NCBI GenBank assembly: GCA_030248195.1
Contig: JASAND010012549.1
Span: 1 to 64,000 of the forward strand
DNA length: 64,000 bases
Source: Trissonchulus latispiculum
Lineage: Eukaryota > Nematoda > Enoplea > Enoplida > Ironidae
Direction of reading: 5' to 3'
Part shown: positions 10,959 to 22,008 of the stretch, one piece after another
Layout of the letters: the number at the start of each line of letters is the position of its first letter
Numbering within the stretch: position 1 is the stretch's first letter
The notes under the pieces: model-generated
Told to the model about the DNA's origin: nothing
Seen by the model: the letters and a program-made list of their open reading frames with translations, nothing else
Databases searched by the model: none
Position numbers and translations under genes: made by a program

Positions 10959-11920
10959 CACCAAATATATTGATATATGACAGTTTGAAGAATTCTTTTA
11001 CAGAGTCTCTATTTTGTTTCCTTTTTCTTTCTTTTCCTGTGATTGTTTCTTTCTTTTTCCTTTTCTTTTTCATTTCCTATGTGTATTTTTTGAACATTTT
11101 AATTCTGTATGATTAATTGCCTCGAATTTTGATAATTACTTACGTATTAGTCGACCATCTCCTATCTTCAGTTTTATCATATTTTTTTAAATTTTTCTTT
11201 TTCCTAAATTTCGGATTCTCATTCTCTTCTAGTCGTTTGTTTCACCTATATTAAGGCAGATCTGGATTGTAAAAACCAAAACGATCTCCGGAAATTTAAA
11301 TTCATACTGAAATTTTGTAAGTAAGTTTCCTCTGTTTTATTAGCTTTATTTTTCTGGTCATTTTATTGTCTTTTGTACAACACTTTTGTCACCTCAAACA
11401 TCTCTAAGTCATACTATATTCACCTAACTGTGCTGCTAACAATCATGTAGTTGTTTTTTTAAAGTTGTATATATATTTTGTTTTGTTTCGAACTTTTCTG
11501 TTTTAGTTTTGAAAGCCGCTAATGACTAACCCATTGTGATGTTTTAGCTAGTCTTTACGTTACTGCAACGCCCTTTGTGCCTACTTTTGTGTGACCATTT
11601 CATGCTGAATATGCTCTCAGTTTTGTATCTTGACTGCTGAATTTTGGTGTAGTCGGTTCCGTTTAGAATTTTTAAATTAAATATTGGAAGCATAAATTTA
11701 TTGTTTACTGCTTTAATAATGTTGAAAAATTTGGTAGACTACATTTTTAATTCAGTGGTGTCTGACTGAAGATTCTGTATCTGTATATTAAAAGTTGAGT
11801 ACATGTTTATGTTTAGAGATTTCATTATTTTGCAAGACGTGCATTTATCATTGCAGTGAGTTTTGTGCAATATTTTGGTAGTTTTGGTTGCCAATAAATA
11901 ACAAAGAAGTTGTCCGTTTC
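10959..11920 (+). other. Cav1 3' UTR
   Basis: T-rich, non-coding. A canonical AATAAA lies at 11893-11898, just before the transposon at 11935. An ATTAAA near 11676 is an alternative. The UTR extent is inferred. Confidence 0.5.
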
Positions 11921-11934
11921 TAGAGATAGGTTGC

Positions 11935-12938
11935 TTAAGGTGCTGGTATCGTTTTGTGTAAATTTGACCCTATAGGCTATAATTCTTTATGAAAGTGGAT
12001 GAAACTTTCCAAATATACTATTTCGGTGCTCTTTAACATTCTGGGACCAGTCCCGGATTTTTAGGTGTAAAGATAAGAAAGTTTTGGTTTTTGCCCATAT
12101 TCTCTCAGTACATGGCCGCTACACCGGATTGGTTGTTATGGCTGGAAGGAGGGCACCAAAATGAATATTTTTGCTTTGACAACTTTTGAGCTACCTCTAG
12201 TGGTTAAGGCAGTATAATCCAAAAACGATTTTTGGGGTCAAAAATAGCCATTTTTGAAGAAATCAGTTTTTTCAAAATTACTGCCAAATCTTACTCACAA
12301 TTTCGGCTTATTTATACTCAATCGATACATCGTCCAATTACGCATTTTACCAATACCAATTCGCTGGAATTCGTTGCTTTAAGCTAGAGAATTCGCCGAA
12401 AAACCATTTTGGCAAAATTGCGAATATTTTGTTTTGAACATTGATTTCTCAAAAACTACCAAATAGATTCGCGTGGTTTTTGGCAGAATGAAAATTCGCC
12501 CTATTGCGGAGGGACATTTTCTTGGTTTGAGCTAAAACATCTCCAGTTGTGAGAAAACTGAATAGTGCGAAATTTCGTGTCATCGCGCACTTGCCGGATT
12601 TTCCGGAGTACTGAGACTTGTTGAGCCAAATCCAAAAAATGTCCCTCGGCCCACATGTCCTTCATATCATGGCACAAGAAGAAATTTTGGCCGATTCTCA
12701 GTTTTGAGAAATCGATGTTCGAAAATTTTTGGTCTTATTCAGTCAGTCAGGTGTCAGCATGTCGGAAATTTTTTGCTATTTTTTCCAATTTTGCTAGTTT
12801 CATAAGCTCATGTTAATGTACAGATTATAAGCTTTAAAACGATGTATAAAACTCTTTCCAACTCCCAAAATTGGGAAAGTTATAGCGTTTCGAAAAATCA
12901 CCACAAAAGCACTGCACAAAAGGATACCAGCACCTTAA
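11935..12938. mobile_element. TTAA-flanked non-autonomous DNA element, family A copy 2
   Basis: Perfect 16-bp TIRs: TTAAGGTGCTGGTATC at the left and GATACCAGCACCTTAA at the right, length 1,004 bp. It aligns throughout with 732-1735 and has no transposase. The right TTAA is directly followed by GGTGGTG, the start of a second TTAAGGTGGTG-type end (compare the ends at 18722 and 22977). Confidence 0.82.
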
Positions 12939-13369
12939 GGTGGTGTCTATACATGTCAGGAGGGGAAAGTTTGGGAGGCGGTGAACCGGCTTCCAGATTT
13001 TTCAGGTTGTTTGCCCAAACTTTTCTACTACTTTGATAGCATTCTTATAGTCAATCAGGTATGCTAATCGGTCTTTTTCGGGCTGGATAGGTTTTCGCTC
13101 AGTCGCCGAACAGCTAACGACTAAGCTGCTATTTACTGCTGAGACTTTGTTAAATCCTTTTAATCCTGTACGCGAAAAGCAGTGAGTTAATTTTAACTCT
13201 TTTAGCTCGTTTAGCTCTGTGCGCAAAAAGACCCGAAGACTCCGGAATAGGCAAAAATATGCTAACACTAGCCAACGAGAAATCTTTTGCATCGCATTTC
13301 CCATTCATTCCTGTACACTTACTACTATAAGAAAATTAACTGGCGTTTGTTGGTCGCGCCTAGGGCTGT

Positions 13370-13640
13370 GCCGTTGGCCCGGCCCGACCTGGCGTACCGG
13401 GCCGGGGCCGGGCCGGGCCCGGCCCCAAGCCCCGGGCCCGCATCAAGGCCCCGGCCCGGCCCGGGCCCGCGGCCCGCTTCACGGCCCGGCCCGGGCCCAG
13501 AGCCCGCTTCACGGCCCCGCCCCTTCCCGGAGCTCTTTTCACGGTCCGGCCCGGGCCCGGAGTCCGTTTTACGGTTCCGCGACCCGGTCCGGGTTCGGGG
13601 CCCGCTACACGGCCTGAACCCGCCGACCTGGGCCTGTTAG
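13370..13640. repeat. GGCCCG-rich minisatellite block (left)
   Basis: Tandem degenerate units of the type GCCCGCTTCACGGCCCGGCC in otherwise AT-rich DNA. A related block lies in opposite orientation at 14260-14450. The long open frames across it on both strands are artefacts of composition. Confidence 0.65.
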
Positions 13641-13848
13641 CGGCCCGAGCTGTGATGTGCTCTAACCAGGTATTATATGTATTGAAATTCCTCGACTTTG
13701 AGCGGTTTTTCTAAAACCACAGTAACAGTCATGCATAGAGACTAATTTAGACACTGTCACAATCCCAAATTTACCTCTGGATTTCGCAGCATTACCAATA
13801 ATTAAGAAACGCTAACAGGTGATGTAAAAACAAAACAACCGGGAAGGA

Positions 13849-14088
13849 ATGAAACTTCGCCAATTATCTTGGAACGAACTTCCAAAATTATCCCAAGTCT
13901 CACAACAACGGGTCGCTGAAATCCTGGAAGCTTTGAAATTGCTTGACCACAAGATAACTGTAGTAAGCATTGAGGCATCTGGCAGTAAAGCATCTGGCAA
14001 GTTTTGCTTCTGTTGTATACATGGCTGGCTGCTGATTTCTCAACAGGGTGAGAAAACGATTCAATGCTCAACTGAGCTTTGTATATAA
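13849..14088 (+). CDS. Uncertain small open frame
   Basis: 79 codons starting MKLRQLSWNELPKLSQVSQQ, amphipathic and leucine-rich in its first half. It lies between two inverted GC-rich repeats and has no recognised homology or regulatory context. It could be a fragment of a mobile-element gene or chance. Confidence 0.15.
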   Translation: MKLRQLSWNELPKLSQVSQQRVAEILEALKLLDHKITVVSIEASGSKASGKFCFCCIHGWLLISQQGEKTIQCSTELCI

Positions 14089-14259
14089 GTCTTTAGCCTT
14101 TGGCCGCAATGTCTAAGGAAGTAAACACGAGCATTGCATTGAAACCTATGTGCTAACATATTGATTGTGTATTAATGTGCATATATAACATACCTACGTG
14201 TATGTACATGTATGTGCAAACATTACACGCACAAATGAATTGCAGCTTAAGAAACCGAC

Positions 14260-14450
14260 GGCCCCGTCGGCCCGGCAGGCCCCACGGGCCTTGAAGCGGG
14301 CCGGGCTTTGCAGGGTAGACGGGCCGGGCCCGGGCCGGGCCGCACTCTATAAAATCGGGGCCGGGCCGGCCCGGGGCCGGCCCCGGCCCGGGCCCGGCCC
14401 AGGCCCCAGGCCCGCTTCACGGCCCCCGTCACAGCCCTAGTCGCGCCCGG
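14260..14450. repeat. GGCCCG-rich minisatellite block (right)
   Basis: GGGCCGGGCCCGGGCCGGGC-type sequence ending in CACAGCCCTAG. The block at 13370 is preceded by CTAGGGCTGTG, so the two blocks form a loose inverted pair about 0.6 kb apart. Confidence 0.6.
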
Positions 14451-14513
14451 CCGGCTAACAAAACTAACATATCTACAGAGAAAACAAATCCTATTTCCTA
14501 ACAATTCCAAATT

Positions 14514-14590
14514 TTATTTAGACATTTTTGTCTTTTCCAGATAGGCTTTCTCTTCCAACAGTTTTCTGGCGGCATCAATACTGTTTCCTT
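14514..14590 (-). CDS. LDLa gene exon 4 (C-terminal tail)
   Basis: Acceptor GATTTTAG. Encodes an E-G-N-S-I-D-A-A-type charged tail ending KTKMSK, stop TAA at 14514-14516. AATAAA (minus strand) occupies 14513-14518. Confidence 0.65.
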
Positions 14591-16937
14591 CTAAAATCAT
14601 TGACAAATTACATGCCACAATGACGACAAATTTGATTGAAGTACTTTAATTAATATTAATTTGTAATTAGTAATTTGACGCACAGGCACAGGTACAAAGA
14701 TATATGCCTTATCATAAAGCCAGGCCGCACGTACGTACCGCAGTTATCCTCGTCGGCATAGTTAAGGCAGTCAAAGACCCCGTCACAAACTTTGTCCACT
14801 GAAATACACTGGCTGGATTCTGGACACTGGAAGCGATTACCCATACATTTTGGAAATGCTAAAATGATTGAAAAATCAAATCTGCTTTCAGGTCAGTGCA
14901 GGGTAAGAGCAGGCTGTCCTATTGAAGTGGAATATTTTTCGTTCTGTACCGTCGCTGTTACGCAATGCAAAAGTCCATGCACTACATTGCTTCGTAATAT
15001 TAAGAATTTATAACAGGAACGGTAAGACGCGCAGCGCTTCCTAATGTATTAAGCTTGCAATATGCTCGAAACATTAAGGCCGAAATCTTGGGGGGGGACT
15101 TCTCAGCCTATAAACATGCTGTGTTAGTATGCTACTTGGTCAGTGATGTTCAGATTTTATGGTACTTTCAGTCGCGTTACGATTACTTTGGATAGTTGTA
15201 GTGATTAGTTACGTACGGCATCCCTCTTCATCAGCATAATTCATACAGTCAATGACGCCATCGCATCGTCGACTGTTGGATATACACTGGATACTGTTTC
15301 TGCATCTGTAGCCTCCACCTGGACACTGCGGAAAACCTAAATTTCTATAGATTCATGGATTTGTATCAAAAATAAAAAATGTATCAGACACAAAATCTGT
15401 AAGGCCTCCAATGAACTAAATACACGGCGTAACCTCATAAAACCACATATTTTCGGAATCCTTGCAGCGAGACGAACATTTTTATAAAATTTAAAATTTT
15501 CTAAAATTTCAAAAAATTTTAAAATATCGGTTTTTCGGGGAATTTTTTCGGACCGTTCAAGCTATTCAGCTCATTCTTTCAGAAAACTTTTCCCATCCGA
15601 AGACGTATCGATTGACACAAGAACGAAAAAATCGGTTGAGAAATAAGCATTTTATTCCAAAAATTCAATTTTCCATTTTCTTTGAAGTTTGCCACTTTTT
15701 GCAGATTTGACTGGTTATTACTCGCGACTCGCTCAAGGGAAAATTTTTTCGATTAGATTTTCAGAACCGCCTGGGCGTCCGCTTGCACCTGACATGTGTG
15801 GTATTTCAAATTTTGAAAGTAGATTTTTTGAAAAATACTTTTTGACCAAAAATTTCAGTAAAGCAAATTTAGCGAAAAGTAAGTAAAAATAACACAATCA
15901 TAAAGTTCAAGCTGAGCTGAATCCAACGATATAAAGGTTTTGTTGTTACGACTTATATTGCACCAGCAACGAATTTTTAAACAATATCCCTTATTTCAGC
16001 TGGTTTTGCTTAGTTTACACTGCTTCAGTCAAATCACGACGGCAACATCAAAGAGAGCCAAAAACTTTTTACGAAAATCGACTTTCAAACTTTGAAATAC
16101 CACACAAATCAGGTGAAAACGGACGCCTAAGCGGTTCTTCTGTCAATCGATGCGATGGGGAAGGGAAAACGTTTCTGAAAGAATGAGCTGAATAGCTTGA
16201 ACGGTCCGAAAAAATTCCCCGAAAAACCGATATTTTAAATTTTATAAAAATGTTCGTCTCGCTGCAAGGATTCCGAAAATGTGGTTTTATGGGGTTTCGC
16301 CGTATATTTAGTTCACTGGATGCCTTATAGATTTTGTACACACATTTTTGTGTCAGACTTGAGAATAGTTTAGTTTGTTCTGCAATACTTTTTAGACCTA
16401 AAATTTAAATAAGGTCTTGAAAACTCAAGCAAAATGCGATTTTGATAATTTGTTACAGAGGCATCCTACACAAAAGACGTGAGTTGATTAGAACCTTTTC
16501 GGTACGGATCCTTCCGATGGTTTTTCGATTCAATTTCTCGATTGATAGAATATTGCGTACACTAAGCTTATAAAAACCGACATGAAAATGTATCAGCATG
16601 ACTTAAAATCGATTTCCTGAGAAAATTCTAATAAACTGGCGTGGCCGCCCGGCCTGAAACGGCCGATTGCACCTATTGGCAGGCCGGCCGTTTTCCAAAA
16701 GGCCGGTCAACAACACTACTGGCCATACATACCAAGTTTACACTACTGCTCCAAAATTACTACAAATAGTAGGCTAGTGAGTTGTAATATGAATTTAAAC
16801 AATTGCTGTAATCTAATCCTATAATACAAGCTAACGCATGTCATTATTCTGCCTGGCGCTAACTCGAGGACGTGGGTATACTCACCAAAAACGGAACCCG
16901 CTGCAGCTAATGCTACTACTAATAAACTGAACAGCAT
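14514..16937 (-). CDS. Secreted protein with two LDL-receptor class A domains
   Basis: Four exons (16886-16937, 15217-15336, 14739-14858, 14514-14590), all with phase-1 junctions, give a 122-residue protein. A signal peptide MLFSLLVVALAAAGSVFG is followed by two LDLa domains of six cysteines each. Each ends in the calcium-binding signature (CDGVIDCMNYADEEGC and CDGVFDCLNYADEDNC). A short charged tail ends in LEKTKMSK. AATAAA overlaps the stop codon, and a TATATAAT box lies about 65 bp upstream of the ATG. There is no membrane segment, so it should be secreted; LDLa domains bind calcium and protein or lipid ligands, and no specific role can be assigned. Exon 1 is duplicated at 23716-23767. The two LDLa exons are 120 bp each and may have arisen by exon duplication. 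Confidence 0.78.
14739..14858 (-). CDS. LDLa gene exon 3 (second LDLa domain)
   Basis: Acceptor CATTTTAG, donor GTACGT, 120 bp, phase 1 in and out. Encodes FPKCMGNRFQCPESSQC and the acidic signature CDGVFDCLNYADEDNC. Confidence 0.85.
15217..15336 (-). CDS. LDLa gene exon 2 (first LDLa domain)
   Basis: Acceptor AAATTTAG, donor GTACGT, 120 bp, phase 1 in and out. Encodes FPQCPGGGYRCRNSIQC and CDGVIDCMNYADEEGC. Confidence 0.83.
15381..16358. mobile_element. Large foldback (palindromic) element in LDLa intron 1
   Basis: Left arm 15381-15830 and right arm 16068-16358 are reverse complements over several stretches, for example GTCCGAAAAAATTCCCCGAA and GAACCGC..GGCGTCCG. The ends are near GTATCAGACACAAAATCTGT. 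About 980 bp, without coding capacity. Confidence 0.65.
16641..16710. repeat. GGCCGG-rich block at the left edge of duplication copy A
   Basis: Short GC-rich repeats (GGCCGCCCGGCC, AGGCCGGCCG) immediately before the start of the duplicated segment. Copy B begins after a different GGAACC block. Confidence 0.5.
16886..16937 (-). CDS. LDLa gene exon 1 (signal peptide), copy A
   Basis: ATG at 16935-16937, donor G|GTGAGT. Encodes MLFSLLVVALAAAGSVF plus one base, a good signal peptide: short, hydrophobic, small residues before cleavage. Confidence 0.8.
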
Positions 16938-16999
16938 TCCGACCGAAGGCGGTGTAACGGCTTAGGACAAGACAGCTATTTCAGTAGTCGAAACGAACG

Positions 17000-17012
17000 C
17001 CTATTATATAGG
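17000..17012 (-). promoter_or_regulatory. TATA box of the LDLa gene, copy A
   Basis: CCTATATAATAG on the minus strand, about 65 bp upstream of the ATG, implying a start site about 35 bp before the ATG. The same box is conserved in copy B at 23830-23842. Confidence 0.55.
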
Positions 17013-18261
17013 TAGAACCCTGTGACTAAATCAAAATCATTTAATTTCGTCACATGCAATGACTATTCCGTTATCTACTGTTTTCAGGCCTACACAGAAA
17101 TTTGCCACATTTAGTACGTTTTCCAGTTGTAACCAGTGTGCGTTTCCATATTGCGTACGTCGCTTACGCAGACAAAACCGATTTCCACTAACATAAAAAA
17201 TTGTGCAATCGTTGGTATTAATAACTCATGATAAACTACAAAAGCGCTCCTAGGCTACCAATACGCTTAATTCTAACCAACTAGTTTACGTCAAGATTTA
17301 TTGTGTGTGCAAAATAAATAAATATACTACAAACATAACAATGATACAAAGAACTGCCAACTTCTAAGCAGTAAAGCAAACGTGTATATCACATAATCAA
17401 CAGTCAATGGTATGAAAAATTAATTAAAAAATCCAACACTAATGACATTAACGAAATTATATTAAAAACAACGAGATTAACATCAGCAACACTAACAACT
17501 CAAAAACCTTACATCCTTCGGACACTAGGTTGCCTCAAAACCACCAATTCAAGTTCCAGTCAAATTACAATCGAGAAATCACAATTTAGACAAGTAGTTT
17601 TACGTTACAACAAAATCAACTATGTATACGAATACTACATCCACTTAGAATGATATAAAATCAAACCACAACAGAAATTTGAAAAAATATATAATATCTA
17701 GCACAAGCAAACAAACTACATATACGTATATATGTTACGTACAAAACCCGAAATCGTACAAACCTAGTTTTGTATGGGTCATTTTGTACAAAACTAGAAT
17801 TGTATGGCCTCCGTCGTACAATTCCAGTTTTGTATGGTCTCCCTCGTACAATTCTAGTTTTGTATGGCTCTGACCGTACAATTCTAGTTTTGGACGTACA
17901 AAACTGTTTCAAAAATTTGACAGATATATACTTCACTTCCTTTCAGTATTTTTATAGTCTGTCTGTGTGTACTTATATTTTAATTCTTAAAATTTATTTT
18001 TTCTTTTGAGTTTGATCACACACTGTATTCAACGAAATGTGAGCTAACTAATTGAGAACAAATCATCACCCGTCACCCTTCTCGACAGATTCATTGGTTA
18101 CTATTTCTGACTAACGAATCAATCTCGTTTGTGAGAAAGGTATATAAAGCCTAAATTGCAACCTTCAGTTAATTATAAAAGGATATACAGGGGTACGGTC
18201 CCAGCGTAAAATTTCCGTCCCCTGTAAAATTTAAACAAAATGTTAATTTAAATTAATTAAT

Positions 18262-18722
18262 TAAGTTAACCATGCAAGCTGGAGGGCTGCTACTCAACGG
18301 ATGTGTTCTGCAGAAATATACCCAGGGACGTTTTTTTAGTTCCCCCGATTACTGCTTTCTAGCTAAAGTAATCGCTTGACAAATTTGGAAAAAGTAGGCA
18401 AAATACAGGTTGCGCACACATTTCAGCTTATTTCTCCATAACGAAGAGCGATTTGACAATAAATAAATCGTCCCCAGCTATTTGAAGAAGGTATCGAAAC
18501 CGATGTCTCGCGAAAAACTTTACTTCAGTCTGCAAAAATATGGAAAATTATACTTCTAAAATATGTTAAAAATATTTTAGAAAAGCAACATTAGTTTCAT
18601 GGTGTGCATTAAAAAGAGAAAATGCCATGCTGCATTTCGATAAAAAAATGGCTTCTTAGCTCTAAGTAATGATGAGAAAAAATGGTGCCAACTTTATGTG
18701 ACCAAAGGGAATCACCACCTTA
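18262..18722. mobile_element. Fragment of TTAA element family B (nested)
   Basis: Ends GGAATCACCACCTTAA, the terminal repeat of a TTAA-type element. Its body is the reverse complement of 22020-22465. It keeps one terminus and about 460 bp, nested in the 17734-19216 element. Confidence 0.6.
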
Positions 18723-18960
18723 AACGACTTTTCGCTAGAAACGAAACAGTCACTTGTACACAGTCGGTTGTTCTTTTTGCAGAGACATCGCTTTGAAATG
18801 CACTTGCTTTTACAGCAGCAAAATACTTTTCCTTGAGTGAAGCCTGCAACAGATTCTTCTCCAACCGCTGAACGCAAACTAACTTCTTTATCTGGAACCA
18901 TATCTTAGCCGAACAAATTTTTCCTTAGTTGGTTGAATTTCGTTTCTAGCGAAAAGTCGT
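18680..18960 (-). pseudogene. Cys-rich (CXC/CRC-like) relic of a transposon protein
   Basis: Minus-strand reading gives CCCKSKCISKRCLCKKNNRL followed by CTSDCF, the zinc-binding CXC pattern seen near the C-terminus of several transposon-encoded integrase-like proteins and in tesmin-like proteins. An in-frame stop separates it from an upstream open stretch (PKQEHLNDFSLE), so it is broken. Confidence 0.45.
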
Positions 18961-19352
18961 TTAAGTGTTCCTGCTTTGGTCCCAATTTGATAAAACCCGT
19001 CAGGTGTTGCGAATCTGGTCTCGGTGTTGTCAAATCTTTGAAACAGTTTTGTACGTACAAAACTAGAATTGTACGGTCAGAGCCATACAAAACTAGAATT
19101 GTACGAGGGAGACCATACAAAACTAGAATTGTACGACGGAGGCCATACAATTCTAGTTTTGTACAAAATGGCCCATACAAAACTAGTTTTGTACGATTTC
19201 GGGTTTTGTACGTAACATATATATATATCTACTATTTACATCAACAATAAACACACGGATACTCTCTCTAAAATATATACATGTACTTAAGAAATAAACT
19301 GTATATTGCGTGACTAGATGAACAGAGTTAACTCTAATCGATATCACACACA

Positions 19353-20493
19353 TGCCATACGCATATACAATATTTTGAAAAGGCGGGGCCCAACCAAAAA
19401 ATGGAGACGTAAACTTTTCCGAAAAATGACCAAATGGACAAAGAATAGCAAAAAGTTCTAATTTCTAAAAAATGGGGAGGGTTAAGACACCTGCTTAGGC
19501 ATTACCAGAGATTACCTAAAGCTAATGCTCAGAAAAAATTCAGATTAGTTCTAAACATACAAATCAAGGGACAAAAGTGAGGAGTTGGAGGCTGCGAAAA
19601 GTGGGGGGGACACTAAAAATGACAGCAAAAGTAGTCGGAACTAGACATGCATAATGAACTAACTATCAACACATCGTTAATTATAAATTCAACAGCAAAT
19701 TAATATCTAGGTGCTAAACTAAGGTCCTAAAGATAGATACCTAATGTTCACTGAAAAATACAGGCAAATTCCACATCGCACACTACAACATTGTATCCAA
19801 TTTCATTGCAAACCACACCCCCCCCCCTTCCCCTTCCAAGCGAATCAGAAACAAGCCTGTCAAGACAAAAATACACGGTCAAAACAGTCAGTACAGTAAA
19901 CGGGTAGGTAATCGCTGACCAAGATCACAGCTACAGAATTATGTCTAAGGTTACAGCTCCAACACTAACGTTATTGGTGAACATCAGAAGACTAAGTCTT
20001 CTAAGTATAGTATAGGATCTGACAGATCTGGTTTTAGTCACAACCCCAATGAAACCATTCATCCAAAAAAAGGTGACAAAGTGAGACGACTAAGTCTCAT
20101 CAAAGGGCCGACTGGCCGACCGAAATCTCCAAAACGTGGCATCAATCAAGGATGTAAAATTTCCCCAGTCTGGAACAGGGGAGAAAATAAAGGGAAGGGA
20201 CCGAAAAATAAGGTTTAGTATTCAGTGATCAAACCGATCAATATCACCGTTTCTTGAGATCTCTGAAATGGTTGCTGAGCGTAATAAACTAGTCTCTCTG
20301 TAACCCGAGAAAGAGCCCATATACACCAGCAAGCAGAGATCAGACATTCAAAGGTTCGATCCTCGTCCTGGACACTTTTCTTCACATCTTTCAATCCTGA
20401 TTTCAACCTTTCAAAAAAAGAAGCTCTTAGAAAATCTGAGTTTACCGGCGAGAACAGGAAAGAAATTGCTAAGCTCCGCTAACCGCAGTCCGG
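19353..20493. other. Receptor 3' flank and intergenic sequence, copy A
   Basis: Downstream of the copy A SEFIR stop on the minus strand and matching 24560-25712 in copy B. A B-box-like GGTTCGATCCTCGTCC at about 20353-20368 suggests an old tRNA-derived repeat. No coding signal. Confidence 0.45.
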
Positions 20494-21542
20494 TTAAGAG
20501 ATCAGCGGAGCCTCCGAGGAAGTGGTAGACGGGAATTCCAGGAGCGGAAACTCCTGATCCTCCCCCACTCCATTCGACAGACATTGGCCATTGACAGAAT
20601 TCGGAGCGGCGGGGGGAAGCGGTGGTAGCAGGGGGAATTCATCATCCTCTCGCAGCAGTTGACCATCTGAAATTCGATCAACTGAGCCACCACTGGCACT
20701 GGGCGGAGGAATCCCGCCATTTGGTCGATTCTCCACGTCCCCGGAGGGCAGAACGAGACTGGACATAATGTCACTGAGATTCGGATTTAGACAACTCTCA
20801 CCCCCACCGCCAACCCCACTGTCCAGGGGTTGTAGGCGGGACTCAAGCCAGTTCGGGTTTGCCTGAACATAGGATCTGACCAGGGTAACACAACGATCCA
20901 GGGCATCTCGAAGTTCATCAGCCAGGGGGGTCTCGCTAGACAGCGCTGTCGTGTCAGAGTCGGAGGCTAGTTGGAGGCTCCCATGAGCCGGCAGATTATG
21001 CAAATTAGCCAGAAGGGCGGGCAGGTCTGCCGGCAGCTGAAAACAGGGACAGCCTAGGCGACTAAAACAGGCAGGAATAGTGTCGCCAGGCGGCGAATAG
21101 CTGAACCGCGCACAGCAATAGCGCTGCAGCGCAGCAGTGGCAGATTTGGTGGCGCCGGCGCTCCGCAAATCGGCCACAATTCGTTCACTGATCAGCCGAA
21201 TGGCCGGAACAAACAGTTCCGGCCAGGGACGATCCGGAATTAGGTCAAACTCTTGTACGGGTCGTCGGGAACAACCGACCTCTGTGTCGGGGGGGAAATA
21301 GATCCGAGAGCCCTCAGAAAACAGGACCAGGATTTTGTCCGCACCCGAAACGGCCTTCAGGAGCCATTGACCGGCCGATCCCCCCTGGCGTTGCTGGTGG
21401 AGATACCATTCGTCCAGCAGAACATCACAACCACCGACGGTCTGTAGATAGCTGGCCAACTGTAGGACAGTGTTGCGATGCAGCCTGTGATCGTCAGTGT
21501 AAATCAGGAGTACCTGCGGGCGCTCGGACAGTTCCAGGGTTT
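20494..21542 (-). CDS. SEFIR exon, copy A
   Basis: Acceptor TTTTTTGTAG. Two bases complete Gln from the previous exon. SEFIR occupies about the first 200 residues; the C-tail is acidic and Pro-rich with two related motifs, DDEFPLL and DQEFPLLEF. Stop TAA at 20494-20496. Nearly identical to copy B, with a few substitutions mainly in the C-tail. Confidence 0.88.
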
Positions 21543-22006
21543 CTACAAAAAATACAGTACAAAAACAGTGTATTAAACTAAACAGGTCAAAAGCCGTCAA
21601 AAATAAAAAACCTGGTGATGTCAAACTATGATTTTAACCGGTTAATGTTGTTACAGGGAAAGATTGTTTCAGCTGTTAATTCTAGCTTGATTTTGATCGC
21701 CCTCCATTATCGTGCTAATCTTTAGTCTGAGTCGGGTTACGCTTTATGTGACAAGACAGCAGATTCCACAGCTACTAAATTCTAAGTCCAAATAGAAACT
21801 AAAACAAAGGTAGAATATTGTTTTACGCACTCCGACTATTAACACACACTTACGAATAGGCCGACGTGCCCATTGACGTTTACGACGCCAAGTCAGATAG
21901 AGCGTTGCCAGAACACCAACCACCCCGCCGACAACCCCCGCCCCAATGAAGGGCGTGGAGTAGGATTTGAGACGTGCCAGACGAATATAGTGAGCCGTAA
22001 AATGAT
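20494..22006 (-). CDS. SEFIR receptor transmembrane and cytoplasmic exons, copy A (no ectodomain exons)
   Basis: Two exons (21854-22006 and 20494-21542) encode a transmembrane segment (GAGVVGGVVGVLATLYLTW) with a basic stop-transfer WRRKRQ, then a SEFIR domain and C-tail, as in IL-17 receptors. SEFIR landmarks are VLLIYTDDH (box 1), CDVLLDEW (box 2) and KILVLFSEG (box 3). SEFIR domains bind Act1-type adaptors by homotypic contact. No ectodomain exons lie between this copy and copy B, so it is either an alternative 3' end for the transcript from 34-41 kb or a separate unit. An in-frame ATG at 22029-22031 would add MGKLSELL and read straight into the exon, giving a 408-residue anchored SEFIR protein. 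Confidence 0.75.
21854..22006 (-). CDS. Transmembrane exon, copy A
   Basis: 153 bp, phase 1 in and out, donor GTAAGT. Its acceptor context (GAGCTTCTAG) differs from copy B (GGCTTGTAG) because the duplication junction lies there. Encodes the membrane-proximal segment and transmembrane helix. Confidence 0.82.
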
Positions 22007-22008
22007 CT

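Larger units (their letters stand above)
17734..19216. mobile_element. 1.48-kb TIR transposon inserted in copy A
   Basis: Begins GTTACGTACAAAACCCGAAA and ends with the exact reverse complement. The terminal inverted repeat continues for about 190 bp and is built of short palindromic units (TACAAAACTAGAATTGTA). Copy B of the duplication lacks it and shows roughly the uninterrupted site near 24545-24565. The interior holds a piece of a TTAA element (18262-18722) and a Cys-rich coding relic (18680-18960). Confidence 0.82.
16723..22008. repeat. Tandem segmental duplication, copy A
   Basis: Collinear with 23531-27227 and nearly identical apart from a 1.48-kb transposon plus about 140 bp of adjacent sequence (17734-19352). 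It contains the promoter and exon 1 of the LDLa gene and a full set of transmembrane and SEFIR exons. The right edge falls about two bases outside the acceptor of the transmembrane exon, where a TTAA element begins. Confidence 0.9.

Noticed and set aside
13219..13640. Long overlapping frames through the GGCCCG block (both strands)
   Set aside because: All frames stay open because of GC-rich repeats without stops. No domain, start context or splice logic supports a protein.
17734..19216. An LTR retrotransposon between the inverted repeats
   Set aside because: The terminal repeats are inverted, not direct, and there are no polymerase or integrase core motifs.
21253..21447. Plus-strand frame opposite the SEFIR exon, repeated in copy B
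   Set aside because: Shadow frame. Its duplication follows from the segmental duplication.
20494..21624. SEFIR frame beginning at the Met at 21624 (MTSPGFLF...)
   Set aside because: The first 27 codons lie upstream of a clear TTTTTTGTAG acceptor and are intron; the transmembrane exon joins at 21542 in frame.
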